IMG/VR virus record: IMGVR_UViG_3300036861_000275
Coordinates: 1-64,000 of that record
Source: a virus
Reading direction: 5' to 3' (one strand)
Length of the DNA stretch: 64,000 bases
Shown: one piece after another, positions 14,216-22,511 of the stretch
Layout of the letters: every line of letters begins with the position of its first letter
Position numbering within the stretch: the first letter of the stretch is position 1
Program-made: the position numbers and the translations under genes
The notes under the pieces: model-generated
The model's database searches: none
The model's input: the letters and a program-made list of their open reading frames with translations, nothing else
Told to the model about the DNA's origin: nothing

Positions 14216-14754
14216 CACTTCGTGGCCATTCCATTGCCTTGGCACTAACGGTACTCTCGACCTCGGCGTGTACGAGCATGGGATGGCACGACCGTGCCGC
14301 CCTGGCCCATCAAGACTTTGGGCCGACCAAAATCTTGACCATCTGCGTGCTGGCTGATGCCGCCAAGGATCTCGAGGTGTTCGCGACCGCTGAACATGAG
14401 TTTTCCTCTCATTACGGTCTGCATCTGAGTCTTAGGTACCTCGGGCCTTGGCGTCGTCCAGGATGGACGGGCCCTGCCATTTACGAGGGGTTGCTCAGGG
14501 TGGACAGGCCGGCCGGTTGTCATAAGCTCTTCGCCTTGGTGCGTCGAAGCGTCGGGGATTACGTCTGGACATACGCAGGGATGCCGACCATCTACGGCAT
14601 AGCTGGAGGGATCACAGAGTATGACCGAGCGTTCGCCGTCCTCGATGCACCATCAGTTCTTCATGAGATGTATCACCTGCTCGGCTGTACTGAACATTTC
14701 GACATGCAAGGCTGCTATCCAGCCATAGCAGAACTCAAGAGGAGGCTACCATGA
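14212..14754 (+). CDS. Metzincin-type zinc protease lipoprotein
   Basis: 180 residues. The N terminus (LRGHSIALALTVLSTSAC) is a lipoprotein signal with Cys at residue 20. HEMYHLLGCTEH near residues 149-160 is exactly HExxHxxGxxH, the three-histidine zinc site plus catalytic Glu of metzincins; a Met two residues on (FDMQG) could serve as Met-turn. The middle (TICVLADAAKDLEVFATAEHEFSSHYG) suits a small minimal metzincin. It should sit in the outer or inner membrane facing the periplasm. Substrate unknown. It could act on the envelope or on a host surface factor during infection. Confidence 0.75.
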   Translation: MTLRGHSIALALTVLSTSACTSMGWHDRAALAHQDFGPTKILTICVLADAAKDLEVFATAEHEFSSHYGLHLSLRYLGPWRRPGWTGPAIYEGLLRVDRPAGCHKLFALVRRSVGDYVWTYAGMPTIYGIAGGITEYDRAFAVLDAPSVLHEMYHLLGCTEHFDMQGCYPAIAELKRRLP

Positions 14755-14996
14755 GGCCAATGAAGAATCACGACGGCGCGACGCTTGGCTACTGCCTGGA
14801 GTGCGGCCTAGTCAAGTATGTCGCGTCGTGGGACTGGATCGACGGCAGGGACAGTCCGTACGCCATCAAGCGCTGCCGGTGTACCAAAAGGATACCGCGC
14901 AACCACAAACCCGTGCCAGCGGCGTACTGTGACGAGGCCGGTAAGGTCTACAACGGACCGCAGGTCATCCCAGAGACAGAAAGGAAGAGGCAATGA
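14751..14996 (+). CDS. Small zinc-binding protein
   Basis: 81 residues. CLECG near residue 15 and CRC near residue 42, with a later single Cys, suggest a zinc ribbon. Overlaps both neighbours by four bases. Confidence 0.6.
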   Translation: MRPMKNHDGATLGYCLECGLVKYVASWDWIDGRDSPYAIKRCRCTKRIPRNHKPVPAAYCDEAGKVYNGPQVIPETERKRQ

Positions 14997-15256
14997 AAGA
15001 GCCGCTGCCGGAGTCAGAGAATTGCATATCTCCAAACTTCAAACCAGAGCTCAGGCTGACGCCTAGCTACCAGCTCGGCTTTCTCCAGGGATCTGTGCGG
15101 GCGTTCCTGAGAGGCTACAGCACTCGGGAACTGCTCGAATCATCTTTTCACTTGGTGCTGGCATGGCAGAAAGAGCAAGACGAGATGGAGAATGCTGCTC
15201 TCAAGGGATTACATGATGGGTTACAGATCGACTCGGTGAGCGATCGTGCGGAGTAG
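14993..15256 (+). CDS. Unrecognised 87-residue protein, last of the rightward operon
   Basis: Helical, acidic protein (YQLGFLQGSVRAFLRGYSTRELLESS...) with no recognised motif. Its 3' end overlaps by 36 bases the 3' end of the convergent gene at 15221-15565, so the two operons meet tail to tail without an intergenic terminator. Confidence 0.65.
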   Translation: MKEPLPESENCISPNFKPELRLTPSYQLGFLQGSVRAFLRGYSTRELLESSFHLVLAWQKEQDEMENAALKGLHDGLQIDSVSDRAE

Positions 15257-15565
15257 CTCCAGGGACTCTTTTTTGTAGGCGTCTGTCTCAGCGGCGGCCT
15301 GGTAATGGAAGTGAGTCGCCCCAGATCGGTGCTCTAGCCAGCCGATCAGGACGGCGGCGCACTCCCACACGAGCGCGACGCCGGTCATCATCAAGATGGC
15401 TCTGGTCACTCCAAAACCCAGGTACTTCAGGGCGGCGGAACCGCCTAGCGCCGGCAAGACCCACCGCTGTAGAGGGGAGAGCCACACGTCTCCCTTATTT
15501 TTGAGATACAGGGCCATCCCCACCCGGCGTGACCAGCCGCCGCCCTGCGGTTGCTCGACAGTCAT
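15221..15565 (-). CDS. Membrane protein
   Basis: 114 residues from MTVEQPQGGG; the ATG overlaps the upstream stop (ATGA). Residues 33-72 hold two hydrophobic segments (VLPALGGSAALKYLGFGV and ILMMTGVALVWECAAVLIGW). The C-terminal tail is charged and helical. Holin-like in size but far from the lysis genes; function unknown. Confidence 0.65.
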   Translation of the reverse strand: MTVEQPQGGGWSRRVGMALYLKNKGDVWLSPLQRWVLPALGGSAALKYLGFGVTRAILMMTGVALVWECAAVLIGWLEHRSGATHFHYQAAAETDAYKKESLELLRTIAHRVDL

Positions 15566-16146
15566 GAGCGCGAGCCTCGAGGTAGCACCTGGAGCTCGAG
15601 CTCGGCTGCGAATGGATGAACCCGGGATGGTTCCGCGGAGAGCCGCATCGTCAGACCAGATACGAACTCGAATAGCCAAGTGTCCCCGCCGGTAGGAGTC
15701 GGCTCTCCCAGAGTGGTAAACCCGCGCAGGACTTCGCCTTGCACCTGATGACCCGGGCAGCGCTCTGGATATACTTGCCGGCAGACCTGGCATTCCAGAT
15801 GACTAGCTCGTCCTTCGCCCTTGATATGGCGCTCTTGCATCGTCGGAGTCCAGATCTTCTGTATTGTGAGCCATCTAATCAGTAGACGGGCCTTGTATTT
15901 CTTGTCCAGAGTAGGCGCCGCCTCGACCACCATCACTTCGGACGTGGTCAACTCAAAGCCTATGCCTTGCCATCCGCGCGGGAGCTCTCCTGGCAGGAAA
16001 TAGACACCGCTAATCTGTTTGCCGCCGCATCTCTCTTCTAGGGATTGCCAGGAAACAAGTTCCTCACCGCCATTCCAGGCCACCTGATGGTGAGGATCGG
16101 TAGGAAGACGCTGGAGAGGATTAATGGAACGCTCTTCCTCGCTCAA
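15562..16146 (-). CDS. Unrecognised protein with CxxC site
   Basis: 194 residues from a TTG at 16146 that overlaps the stop of the zinc-knuckle gene, with AGGAGAT upstream. The N-terminal half is beta-rich (GVYFLPGELPRGWQGIGFELTTSEVMVV). CQVCRQVYPERC near residues 118-129 may bind zinc. No family recognised. Confidence 0.6.
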   Translation of the reverse strand: MSEEERSINPLQRLPTDPHHQVAWNGGEELVSWQSLEERCGGKQISGVYFLPGELPRGWQGIGFELTTSEVMVVEAAPTLDKKYKARLLIRWLTIQKIWTPTMQERHIKGEGRASHLECQVCRQVYPERCPGHQVQGEVLRGFTTLGEPTPTGGDTWLFEFVSGLTMRLSAEPSRVHPFAAELELQVLPRGSRS

Positions 16147-16307
16147 GTGCCAGATCTCCTCGACTTGGGCGCTGTCTTTTTGAAGACCATCGCCCCCGGG
16201 ACAGTTGGATGGGGACTGCCGCGCATCGGCTTATCCTTGCACTCGCTGGCGCGATGTCCCTGATGACGGCAGAAGGCGTAATATGCGTGGCTCGGCTTGT
16301 CGGCCAT
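16143..16307 (-). CDS. Zinc-knuckle miniprotein
   Basis: 54 residues, ATG at 16307 behind AAAGGGGAC. CRHQGHRASEC near residues 13-23 has the Cx4Hx4C spacing of a CCHC zinc knuckle, with a His upstream in place of the first Cys. The C-terminal half is basic and probably disordered. Likely single-stranded nucleic-acid binding. Confidence 0.6.
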   Translation of the reverse strand: MADKPSHAYYAFCRHQGHRASECKDKPMRGSPHPTVPGAMVFKKTAPKSRRSGT

Positions 16308-16511
16308 TTATGTCCCCTTTCGACGGCCATTGCTGGACGTCTTTTTGAACTTCAGTCCGGCTGACTTCACCCCGGTCTTAACCCCGGCATGCTCCGGCAG
16401 AGACTTGATATTCGGGGTTTCCTTGGCCCATCCTTCGGCCTTAGACTTCATCTCCGGGCCGAGGTACCCACCGAATGCGGCCTTCATCTGAGCCTTACTT
16501 TTGAATGGCAT
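16308..16511 (-). CDS. Small basic phage protein (MPFKSKAQ type)
   Basis: 67 residues. MPFKSKAQMKAAFGGYLG is the entry common to many small phage proteins of unknown function (MPFxSxAQxR). The remainder is Lys-rich. Adjacent to the zinc-knuckle gene (TAAATG). Confidence 0.65.
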   Translation of the reverse strand: MPFKSKAQMKAAFGGYLGPEMKSKAEGWAKETPNIKSLPEHAGVKTGVKSAGLKFKKTSSNGRRKGT

Positions 16512-16523
16512 AGGCGTCCTCCC

Positions 16524-16844
16524 CTACATAGATTGTACCTCTTCGGCCAACTTCCGCGCTCGCAAGAGACGCTCGCTCTCGATCCCGAGATCTTGCACCA
16601 AGGCCGCGACGCGCTTCTCAGTGCCGTCAATGTATGCCTGGATGGCGCCCACTTTGGTTGACTGAAGAGGCGGCAAGTCTTTCGTCCATCGTGTCTTACA
16701 ATGGAACGCAAGACCTGGCCCGCAGACACCACGGCCCTTCAGCCAATAGACAGTCTTGGTCACCTTCACGATTTCGGCTTCATGGATCTCGAGCTCGCGA
16801 TAGCCGGAGTAGACAGCGTAGACTTTGGTCCCAGTAGTTAGCAT
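16524..16844 (-). CDS. Unrecognised protein
   Basis: 106 residues. N-terminal beta-rich domain (TKVYAVYSGYRELEIHEAEIVKV, SH3- or KOW-like in look), then a C-terminal coiled coil (GTEKRVAALVQDLGIESERLLRARKLAEE). Common layout in phage accessory proteins; function unknown. Confidence 0.65.
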   Translation of the reverse strand: MLTTGTKVYAVYSGYRELEIHEAEIVKVTKTVYWLKGRGVCGPGLAFHCKTRWTKDLPPLQSTKVGAIQAYIDGTEKRVAALVQDLGIESERLLRARKLAEEVQSM

Positions 16845-16848
16845 GGAT

Positions 16849-17100
16849 TCATGTCCTCGGTAGCGCGTTCATGAGTCTTTCCATTAGCCTGCCAGCGTAG
16901 GAGTTGGTGTCTATTTCTCGGCGACGCAGCTCTACGCAGACCAGGTCTATGGCGGCGTCCGTCATCTTTTCGGCTAGGCCGGTCTCCATGATGTCAGCCC
17001 TGAACCTCGCACCCGAGTTAAGAGCCAAGGCCACTAGAACTACCTCCGCATCGTTGAATCCATCGAACGCCTGTGCCGCTACCTCACGAACGTCACTCAT
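16849..17100 (-). CDS. Unrecognised helical protein
   Basis: 83 residues, all-helical by composition (MSDVREVAAQAFDGFNDAEVVLVALAL). ATG overlaps the HNH stop (ATGA). No motif recognised. Confidence 0.6.
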   Translation of the reverse strand: MSDVREVAAQAFDGFNDAEVVLVALALNSGARFRADIMETGLAEKMTDAAIDLVCVELRRREIDTNSYAGRLMERLMNALPRT

Positions 17101-17477
17101 GCCGGTGTTCTCCGGTACCTGATATAGGTGGTCTGTCTCGGGAAGTCGACGCTGTCATTGGCCATCCACTTCGCAAATGTAAACGCCTCGTGGCCATGCG
17201 CCTCGACGCCGAGCCAGTGTTGATTGTCGTGCGATCGGTCCGTGTCGTCGTGGCACGGTCGGCAAAGCATGGTCAAGTTGCTAGGTGTACTGAGGCCACC
17301 TTGGCTGCGTTTGATCACGTGATGTGGATCGAGCCTGGCCCCGCTTCTACACCAGGGATTTTCACAGCGATGGCGGCATCGGACGGTTAGGCTCTTCACC
17401 AGAGATACGTAGTCTTTCCGTGGCATCCCGTCCCGCATGATCGGCTTCGGCCGGCTGCTCAATCGGCTACGTTTCAC
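17097..17477 (-). CDS. HNH endonuclease
   Basis: 126 residues from a GTG at 17477 with GAGGAGG upstream. CENPWC, then DPHHVIKRSQGG, NLTMLCRPCHD, is a complete HNH fold with its zinc cysteines and catalytic His. Such enzymes are either homing endonucleases or packaging-associated nucleases; no terminase is near, so a free-standing homing or general nuclease is likelier. Confidence 0.85.
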   Translation of the reverse strand: MKRSRLSSRPKPIMRDGMPRKDYVSLVKSLTVRCRHRCENPWCRSGARLDPHHVIKRSQGGLSTPSNLTMLCRPCHDDTDRSHDNQHWLGVEAHGHEAFTFAKWMANDSVDFPRQTTYIRYRRTPA

Positions 17478-18336
17478 ATTCCGCCTCCTCCTCAACGCCG
17501 GCGACAAGATTCTGGCGCAGCCAGTCTATCTCCTGTAAGGCTTGCAGATGACGGGCGCGGTCCTCGATCCATCCCGTGTGCCCCTTGGCTTCTTCTGCGG
17601 CGATATATGCTAGCCGACGCCGAATCTCGCTCGTGGCCGCCGCCAAGGCCAGACGCGGATACTTGACGCGAGCGTGATGCACGAAGATCCGCACGGCCGT
17701 TAGGGGCGCCATGCCCGAGACGATGGCTTGCCGGCATAGTTTGTACATCGCGTAGCCGGTCTGAATTGCCTCGGGTACGACATAGAGCGAGGCCAGGTCC
17801 ATAATAGTCACACCGTAAGGGCCGACCATCACGTTGTGTGCGTGCAAGTCAATGTGGGCCAGCGTGGGCGCTCCCAGATCGGTCTCATAGGCGATAGCCT
17901 CGATGCCGTCGGCTGGCACGTGGCTCAGTGTGTGGCGCAGCCAGGCGATCCTCGCGGCGACTCGACCCAAGTCTGTAGCGTCCACGAAGCTCGTTCCTCC
18001 GACGTACCGCAGGACCACACAGCCGTGGGCCTCTCCGAGATGGCTTGGAAATAGATCTTGGAGTGCTGGCAGTAGGGCCATGCGGCGACGGTAACGGTCC
18101 TGCTCGCCAGCCGGAAGTTTTTTGACGACTAGGCCGGCCGGCAGGATGCGCATGTTCTTCGAGTTTTCCGCCGCATCGGCCTTGACCACCAGCCGCTCAT
18201 AGTTGCGCTCGACGATCGCCACAGGTCCGAAGCCGATCCCGAGATCGGCACAGACGGAGCGGGACAGGTCTGCCAGGTCCGGCTCGCACGGCCCCCATAT
18301 AGGCGATGGGCGCGAATGGTTGTCAGGCTCCCACAT
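17467..18336 (-). CDS. Kinase-fold phosphotransferase
   Basis: 289 residues behind GGGAGGATAG. HIDLHAHNVMV near residues 165-175 is the catalytic HxDxxxxN loop and IMDLAS about ten residues on supplies the metal-binding Asp, the arrangement of aminoglycoside-phosphotransferase and lipopolysaccharide-kinase folds. LVVKKLP near residue 70 offers the ATP-binding Lys. Substrate unknown: sugar, protein or antibiotic-like molecule. It lies just downstream of the surface-sugar cassette, which makes a glycan substrate possible. Confidence 0.7.
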   Translation of the reverse strand: MWEPDNHSRPSPIWGPCEPDLADLSRSVCADLGIGFGPVAIVERNYERLVVKADAAENSKNMRILPAGLVVKKLPAGEQDRYRRRMALLPALQDLFPSHLGEAHGCVVLRYVGGTSFVDATDLGRVAARIAWLRHTLSHVPADGIEAIAYETDLGAPTLAHIDLHAHNVMVGPYGVTIMDLASLYVVPEAIQTGYAMYKLCRQAIVSGMAPLTAVRIFVHHARVKYPRLALAAATSEIRRRLAYIAAEEAKGHTGWIEDRARHLQALQEIDWLRQNLVAGVEEEAECET

Positions 18337-18363
18337 AGGATCTATCCTCCCATCACCAGTAGG

Positions 18364-19014
18364 CTACGCTTCATCTCGTTCTACCCCTTGGCCCTGTGCG
18401 GCCAGGTCGATATTCGTAACTTCGACCATCACCAGAAATGCCGCCACTGGATGTTTGATGCCGTGCGCAGACATTAGCTTGCTAAAAACCCGCTCAACGA
18501 AATCTGCTTCGCTGGGCGGCATTCGGCTCAGAATGAACCGTAGAAAGCCGACCCCTGGAGCATCGGCCATACCCCGCGGCTTAGCGCCAGTGATGTCCGT
18601 AGCCCTGGCCTGGACGGCCGCGGTGGTGGCTTGGCCGGCGAACTTGACCTGCTCACGCCAGTCTACCGGATGGGCGTTCAAGTCTGCCGGTATCTTGGCG
18701 GCCAGCTTGAGCACTGGAGCGAGAGCGGCAGCTTTGTGAACGCCAAGCCTGGCAAGTAATTCCTTAGCTTCAGCCTGCTCTTCTACGGGGAGCGCCTCTA
18801 TGCCGGCATGGGCCTGTAGCCAGCGGCGCAGAGTACGATATCCAACGGATACGCGCTCATCAAAGTACGCCTCCTCACTTTGATAGCCGAAGTGTTCGTA
18901 CGTCTTTTCGCGTATCGCTTGAGCCGCCAGATCGGCGAAGTCCAGAAAGGAAGATGTCGTTTTTTTGGCGGCTTCGCGTAGACGGCGATCCAGATCTTCT
19001 GCGGCTGCATTCAC
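18364..19014 (-). CDS. Unrecognised protein
   Basis: 216 residues from a GTG overlapping the HNH stop (GTGA). YQSEEAYFDERVSVGYRTLRRWLQ near residues 44-68 looks like a helix-turn-helix of the kind seen in DUF3102-like phage and plasmid proteins. The remainder is helical and Ala-rich. A DNA-binding role is a weak inference. Confidence 0.65.
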   Translation of the reverse strand: MNAAAEDLDRRLREAAKKTTSSFLDFADLAAQAIREKTYEHFGYQSEEAYFDERVSVGYRTLRRWLQAHAGIEALPVEEQAEAKELLARLGVHKAAALAPVLKLAAKIPADLNAHPVDWREQVKFAGQATTAAVQARATDITGAKPRGMADAPGVGFLRFILSRMPPSEADFVERVFSKLMSAHGIKHPVAAFLVMVEVTNIDLAAQGQGVERDEA

Positions 19015-19466
19015 TTGGCGCGCCTCCGTTTATTGTCCTGGCGCTTACACTCTTTACAGCTCCTCGCGCCGGCTTTGGTGATGTATAAATTATCGCCCGA
19101 GTACAGATGCTCACGTGGGCAATGTGTCTTGGCTATGTTGTGTTCGCCGCGGTTCAGATTGCTAAGGTTGGGTACGTGCCGTCCTCTGGCCACACAGTCT
19201 CGCATGTTATCCGATTGAGTCCCGCGATATAAATGTTCTGGCTCGAAACAAGGCGGATTGTCACAAGCATGTAGGACCATCGGGCCATCTCCAGGCAGTC
19301 CTATCAGATCGGCCATGACAATGTGGACTTTGAGCGTGAGTCTGCCGTGGCGCACTTGGCCGTAGCCGTGCTCGTTGGTCGAGCCGTCCCAGATTAAACA
19401 GGCGCCTTTACGCCGACCGCGCGCAGTGAGGCGCTCAATCGTAAGCGGTGTTCTAGCCGGCGGCAT
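19011..19466 (-). CDS. HNH homing endonuclease
   Basis: 151 residues. CLIWDGSTNEHGYGQVRH...VLHACDNPPCFEPEHLYRGTQSDNMRD is the HNH_3-type core seen in many free-standing phage endonucleases. The tail HCPREHLYSGDNLYI...CKECKRQ adds a zinc finger that usually helps DNA recognition. Its start lies inside the end of the glycosyltransferase gene, so it probably invaded the intergenic boundary. Confidence 0.9.
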   Translation of the reverse strand: MPPARTPLTIERLTARGRRKGACLIWDGSTNEHGYGQVRHGRLTLKVHIVMADLIGLPGDGPMVLHACDNPPCFEPEHLYRGTQSDNMRDCVARGRHVPNLSNLNRGEHNIAKTHCPREHLYSGDNLYITKAGARSCKECKRQDNKRRRAK

Positions 19467-20409
19467 TAGCTACATTCCTGATGAACTTGATTTCCTCGGC
19501 TAGGTTTTTGGTCAAATCGTGTCTCTCCTCGATCACACGTCTAGCCCTAGCCCTCAGCCAATCTCCTTTGGCGGCAGATATGGCGAGCTCGATCCGTGCC
19601 GATAACTCGTCTATCCGATCTGGCTCATGAGTAAAACACGGGTACGTCTTAGCGTCTGGAACGCCTGTCGAGACCACGCACGGTAAGCCGCAGGCCATAG
19701 CTTCCCAGAGCGCCTTCGGAGAGCCCTCCGACCATGACGGCATAGCAAACACGTCGGCGTCGCGTAGCATCGCGGAGACCTGGCCGTAGGACACCCGTCC
19801 AGGGAATAGAGTATATCTCCCTTCTGATACCGCTTTAGATACCAACTTCAACCTTTCAGGTCCTTCACCGAGGATGGTGAGGTTGACCATAGATCCTAGC
19901 CGGAGACTGTTGACGGCCTCGATCAGGTTCCCGAAATTCTTTTCCTTCGAGAGCCGCCCTATCGCAAGCACTTCACAGGTCGGCCTCGTCCGTTTGCTTA
20001 CTGGTATCCAGAACTTATCCAACGGCACGCCATTCGGAATGACCGTCACTGAAACATCTCGGTACCGGGTCCGAAGGGCCCAGCGTTTTTCTAGGCCATA
20101 GGCCGATACAATGATCCCGGCCGCGAAACGGCATGCCCAGTTACGTAGTGTCGCCCACATAGCGGCCTTGTAGGTCTTGCCGGCCAATCTAGCGAGCTCG
20201 GCATGGTCATAGCCGAGTGTCAGGACGAACGGTGGACCTCCGGCCATGCGCGCCCTAATGGCCGGGATGGCATAGCGAAGATTCGTTACATGTACGGCAT
20301 CGGCGCCATCTATGGTGTCCGTCACCTCAAACGCCTTGGCGTAAGCGTCCCTGTCCAGCTGGGTTCTCTCGTCAGCAGGAGACGGATCTCGTAATACCGC
20401 TAGGCGCAT
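19453..20409 (-). CDS. GT4-family glycosyltransferase
   Basis: 318 residues. IPNGVPLDKFWIP followed by EVLAIGRLSKEKNFGNLIEAV and PSWSEGSPKALWEAMACGLPCVVST are the GT-B fold donor-site signatures of family GT4 (EGxPxxxxEAMAxGxPVV). The N-terminal domain is shorter than usual. It transfers a sugar from a nucleotide donor; donor and acceptor unknown. Last gene of the sugar cassette in transcription order. Confidence 0.85.
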   Translation of the reverse strand: MRLAVLRDPSPADERTQLDRDAYAKAFEVTDTIDGADAVHVTNLRYAIPAIRARMAGGPPFVLTLGYDHAELARLAGKTYKAAMWATLRNWACRFAAGIIVSAYGLEKRWALRTRYRDVSVTVIPNGVPLDKFWIPVSKRTRPTCEVLAIGRLSKEKNFGNLIEAVNSLRLGSMVNLTILGEGPERLKLVSKAVSEGRYTLFPGRVSYGQVSAMLRDADVFAMPSWSEGSPKALWEAMACGLPCVVSTGVPDAKTYPCFTHEPDRIDELSARIELAISAAKGDWLRARARRVIEERHDLTKNLAEEIKFIRNVANAAG

Positions 20410-21593
20410 GGTAGCCCCCGATAAACCCTTAATAACCGTTCCGCTATTAAGACTTTAGAGAATCTCTGTAAGACGTTCTGTCTGGCTTCGGGTATATTCC
20501 AGGGCCACTTACGCTGGATGAGTTGCAGCGCAATTTCCGGAATACACTCAGGACTTGTCAAGGTACCGGTACCCTTGGTGATGATCTCTGGCAGGCCGCC
20601 CCTATCAGTTGCCAGGATGTACCTCTCTTGTGCCTGCGCCTCGAGGGCGGTCCGCGGCAGCGTATCGCATTGAAGTGGCGGGATCATGACAAACGTCGAT
20701 GCCCGCATCCATCGCAACACCTCGGTGCGTGGTAACGGCCCGACCGAGAGGACGTTGGGATGTGTCTTGTCCTTTTGCCCTACATGTACGAATGCGGCTT
20801 GCTTATGCCCTTGAGTCGCCGCCATCGTGAACAGTCCCCATCCCTTACCAGGGCTCGGCTTGCCGACAAAGAGCACGACAGGACGGAACCCTAATTCGTG
20901 TCGGTCCCGCAGGTTTATAGCCTCCGCTAGGAAAACGGGCGGCTCTGGGTTGACGGGTGACGGTATAACAACACTTGTTATATTCCGCTGAGAGTAGACC
21001 TGCCGCAATGCCTCGGATGGGAAGACCACCGCGTATGCGTGCTGTAGTTGATCTAGGATGCCGCGTCGCCAACGATAGCCTAGAGCGCGTTGAACGTAGG
21101 CTCGATGCCCGCCATACTGGCGCACAAATTCCGGGATGCACTCCGTCATCAGCTTGCCCTGACCGCAGTCGCTCGGAATGGTGATCCGGGAGAGCAGGCA
21201 GACCGCAATCGGACAAAGCAGGCCCACGTCACGCAGTGTGACAATCCGCCTAGTTCTCCAGTCTTTGACCTGGCAGAGCGCCCCGAAGGAACGCCAGTCT
21301 TGAGCATGTACAACCTCAGTCGGCATCATGACGTCCGCGTAGGCGGCCATCACGTCCTTCCACCCGCCAGACTTCCAGTAGTCTCGTTCCCTGTCCGAGG
21401 ACGGCGCAGGGAACCTGATCACATCGACGCCGCCCACAGATTCCTCGTCTTGGGTTTCTTCTATCCACTTAGGGGTGAGCACCTGAACCTGATGGCCCAG
21501 CATCGCAAGGGTTTCCGCCTCGAGGCGGACACTCTCAGCAGAGCCACCCTGTTCCGAGGGAGGATAGTGTTCGCATAACATCAAGACTCTCAT
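20400..21593 (-). CDS. GT4-family glycosyltransferase
   Basis: 397 residues. The start MRVLMLCEHYPPSEQGGSAE and the GGSAES loop are typical of GT4 N-terminal domains. VVLFVGKPSPGKGWGLF is the donor-domain entry. The usual EG...E motif is modified (LPRTALEAQAQERYILATDRGGLPE). Probably cytoplasmic and acting on the same glycan as its neighbours. Confidence 0.85.
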   Translation of the reverse strand: MRVLMLCEHYPPSEQGGSAESVRLEAETLAMLGHQVQVLTPKWIEETQDEESVGGVDVIRFPAPSSDRERDYWKSGGWKDVMAAYADVMMPTEVVHAQDWRSFGALCQVKDWRTRRIVTLRDVGLLCPIAVCLLSRITIPSDCGQGKLMTECIPEFVRQYGGHRAYVQRALGYRWRRGILDQLQHAYAVVFPSEALRQVYSQRNITSVVIPSPVNPEPPVFLAEAINLRDRHELGFRPVVLFVGKPSPGKGWGLFTMAATQGHKQAAFVHVGQKDKTHPNVLSVGPLPRTEVLRWMRASTFVMIPPLQCDTLPRTALEAQAQERYILATDRGGLPEIITKGTGTLTSPECIPEIALQLIQRKWPWNIPEARQNVLQRFSKVLIAERLLRVYRGLPCA

Positions 21594-21615
21594 CTGGCCA
21601 TCAGTTCTGCGACCG

Positions 21616-21798
21616 TCACTTGCCGTCGCCGATGCAAGGACTCACCAGATGTTCAGGATTTGCGAAGAAGGTTTTAACCCTGACAGCGCTAAGGGCGGCC
21701 GCTCTGGCATCCTCACAAGCCCCCTTTGAGGCGAACTCCATCTTGACGGGCCGATCCCCCAGGAATATCACGAAGAAGTAGATTAGCGCCCCGATCAT
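21616..21798 (-). CDS. Small membrane-anchored protein
   Basis: 60 residues. N-terminal hydrophobic helix (IGALIYFFVIFLG), then a short soluble part with two cysteines. Start overlaps the methyltransferase stop (ATGA). Sits inside the sugar cassette; function unknown. Confidence 0.6.
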   Translation of the reverse strand: MIGALIYFFVIFLGDRPVKMEFASKGACEDARAAALSAVRVKTFFANPEHLVSPCIGDGK

Positions 21799-22511
21799 GC
21801 CGGCCTCAACACATACAGCGTCGTGGCCGCGGGCGCCTGGAGATGCTGAGGAAGATTCTCGATCGAGCGCACTGAAGGCCCGATCATGGTATCGAAGTTA
21901 TGCCGCCATAGAACGTAGTCCCCGGTCGACTTCAGCGCATCCCATGAGGCTGGCCCTTTGGCGATGGTGCCGAAGCCAGGTTCTTCGACCAGGACTACGG
22001 CTTGCCTTGCCCGATGGCGCATCCACGACACCAGCCGCTCCGCTCCGGTACGCTCCAGATGCCCGAGCACGCCGACCGTGAAAATGACATCGGCGGCATA
22101 CACCGGCGATAGCAGCATGTCGTAAAGATTGGCGGCAGTGAAGATGGACTTTGCGGGGAGTGTGGACTTGCATTCCCGGATCGCGTCAGCGTTAATGTCC
22201 ACCCCGATCACGCCCAGGTCGACATACTTCCGGCGTAGCTCTGCTAGATTACGGCCGCAGCCGCAGCCTAGTTCCATGACGTTCTTCGCATCCATGAAAA
22301 CGCCATGCTTAGCCAGCCAGCGAGCGCGTAGCTGGGCCCTACTGAGACTAGTGGGAGCATCCCTGTAGCCCAGCATATACGTCTCCGTACGTTGCGAGAT
22401 GCCCCGCCACTGTTTTGCTGTCATCTCCCGGACGGCTAACACGTCTGTCTGGTCAGGATAGCGTCGCAATTTCTCCCGTAGCATCCGCACTGTCTCCGTC
22501 CATTTGTTCAT
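21795..22511 (-). CDS. Class I SAM-dependent methyltransferase
   Basis: 238 residues from MNKWTETVRMLREK; the ATG at 22511 overlaps the glycosyltransferase stop and GGAGC lies upstream. NVMELGCGCGRNLAELRR near residues 79-96 is motif I and VIGVDINADAIRECK motif II; DVIFTVGVLGHLE is motif IV. It probably methylates a sugar or a sugar-bound intermediate, given its place in the cassette. Confidence 0.85.
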   Translation of the reverse strand: MNKWTETVRMLREKLRRYPDQTDVLAVREMTAKQWRGISQRTETYMLGYRDAPTSLSRAQLRARWLAKHGVFMDAKNVMELGCGCGRNLAELRRKYVDLGVIGVDINADAIRECKSTLPAKSIFTAANLYDMLLSPVYAADVIFTVGVLGHLERTGAERLVSWMRHRARQAVVLVEEPGFGTIAKGPASWDALKSTGDYVLWRHNFDTMIGPSVRSIENLPQHLQAPAATTLYVLRPA

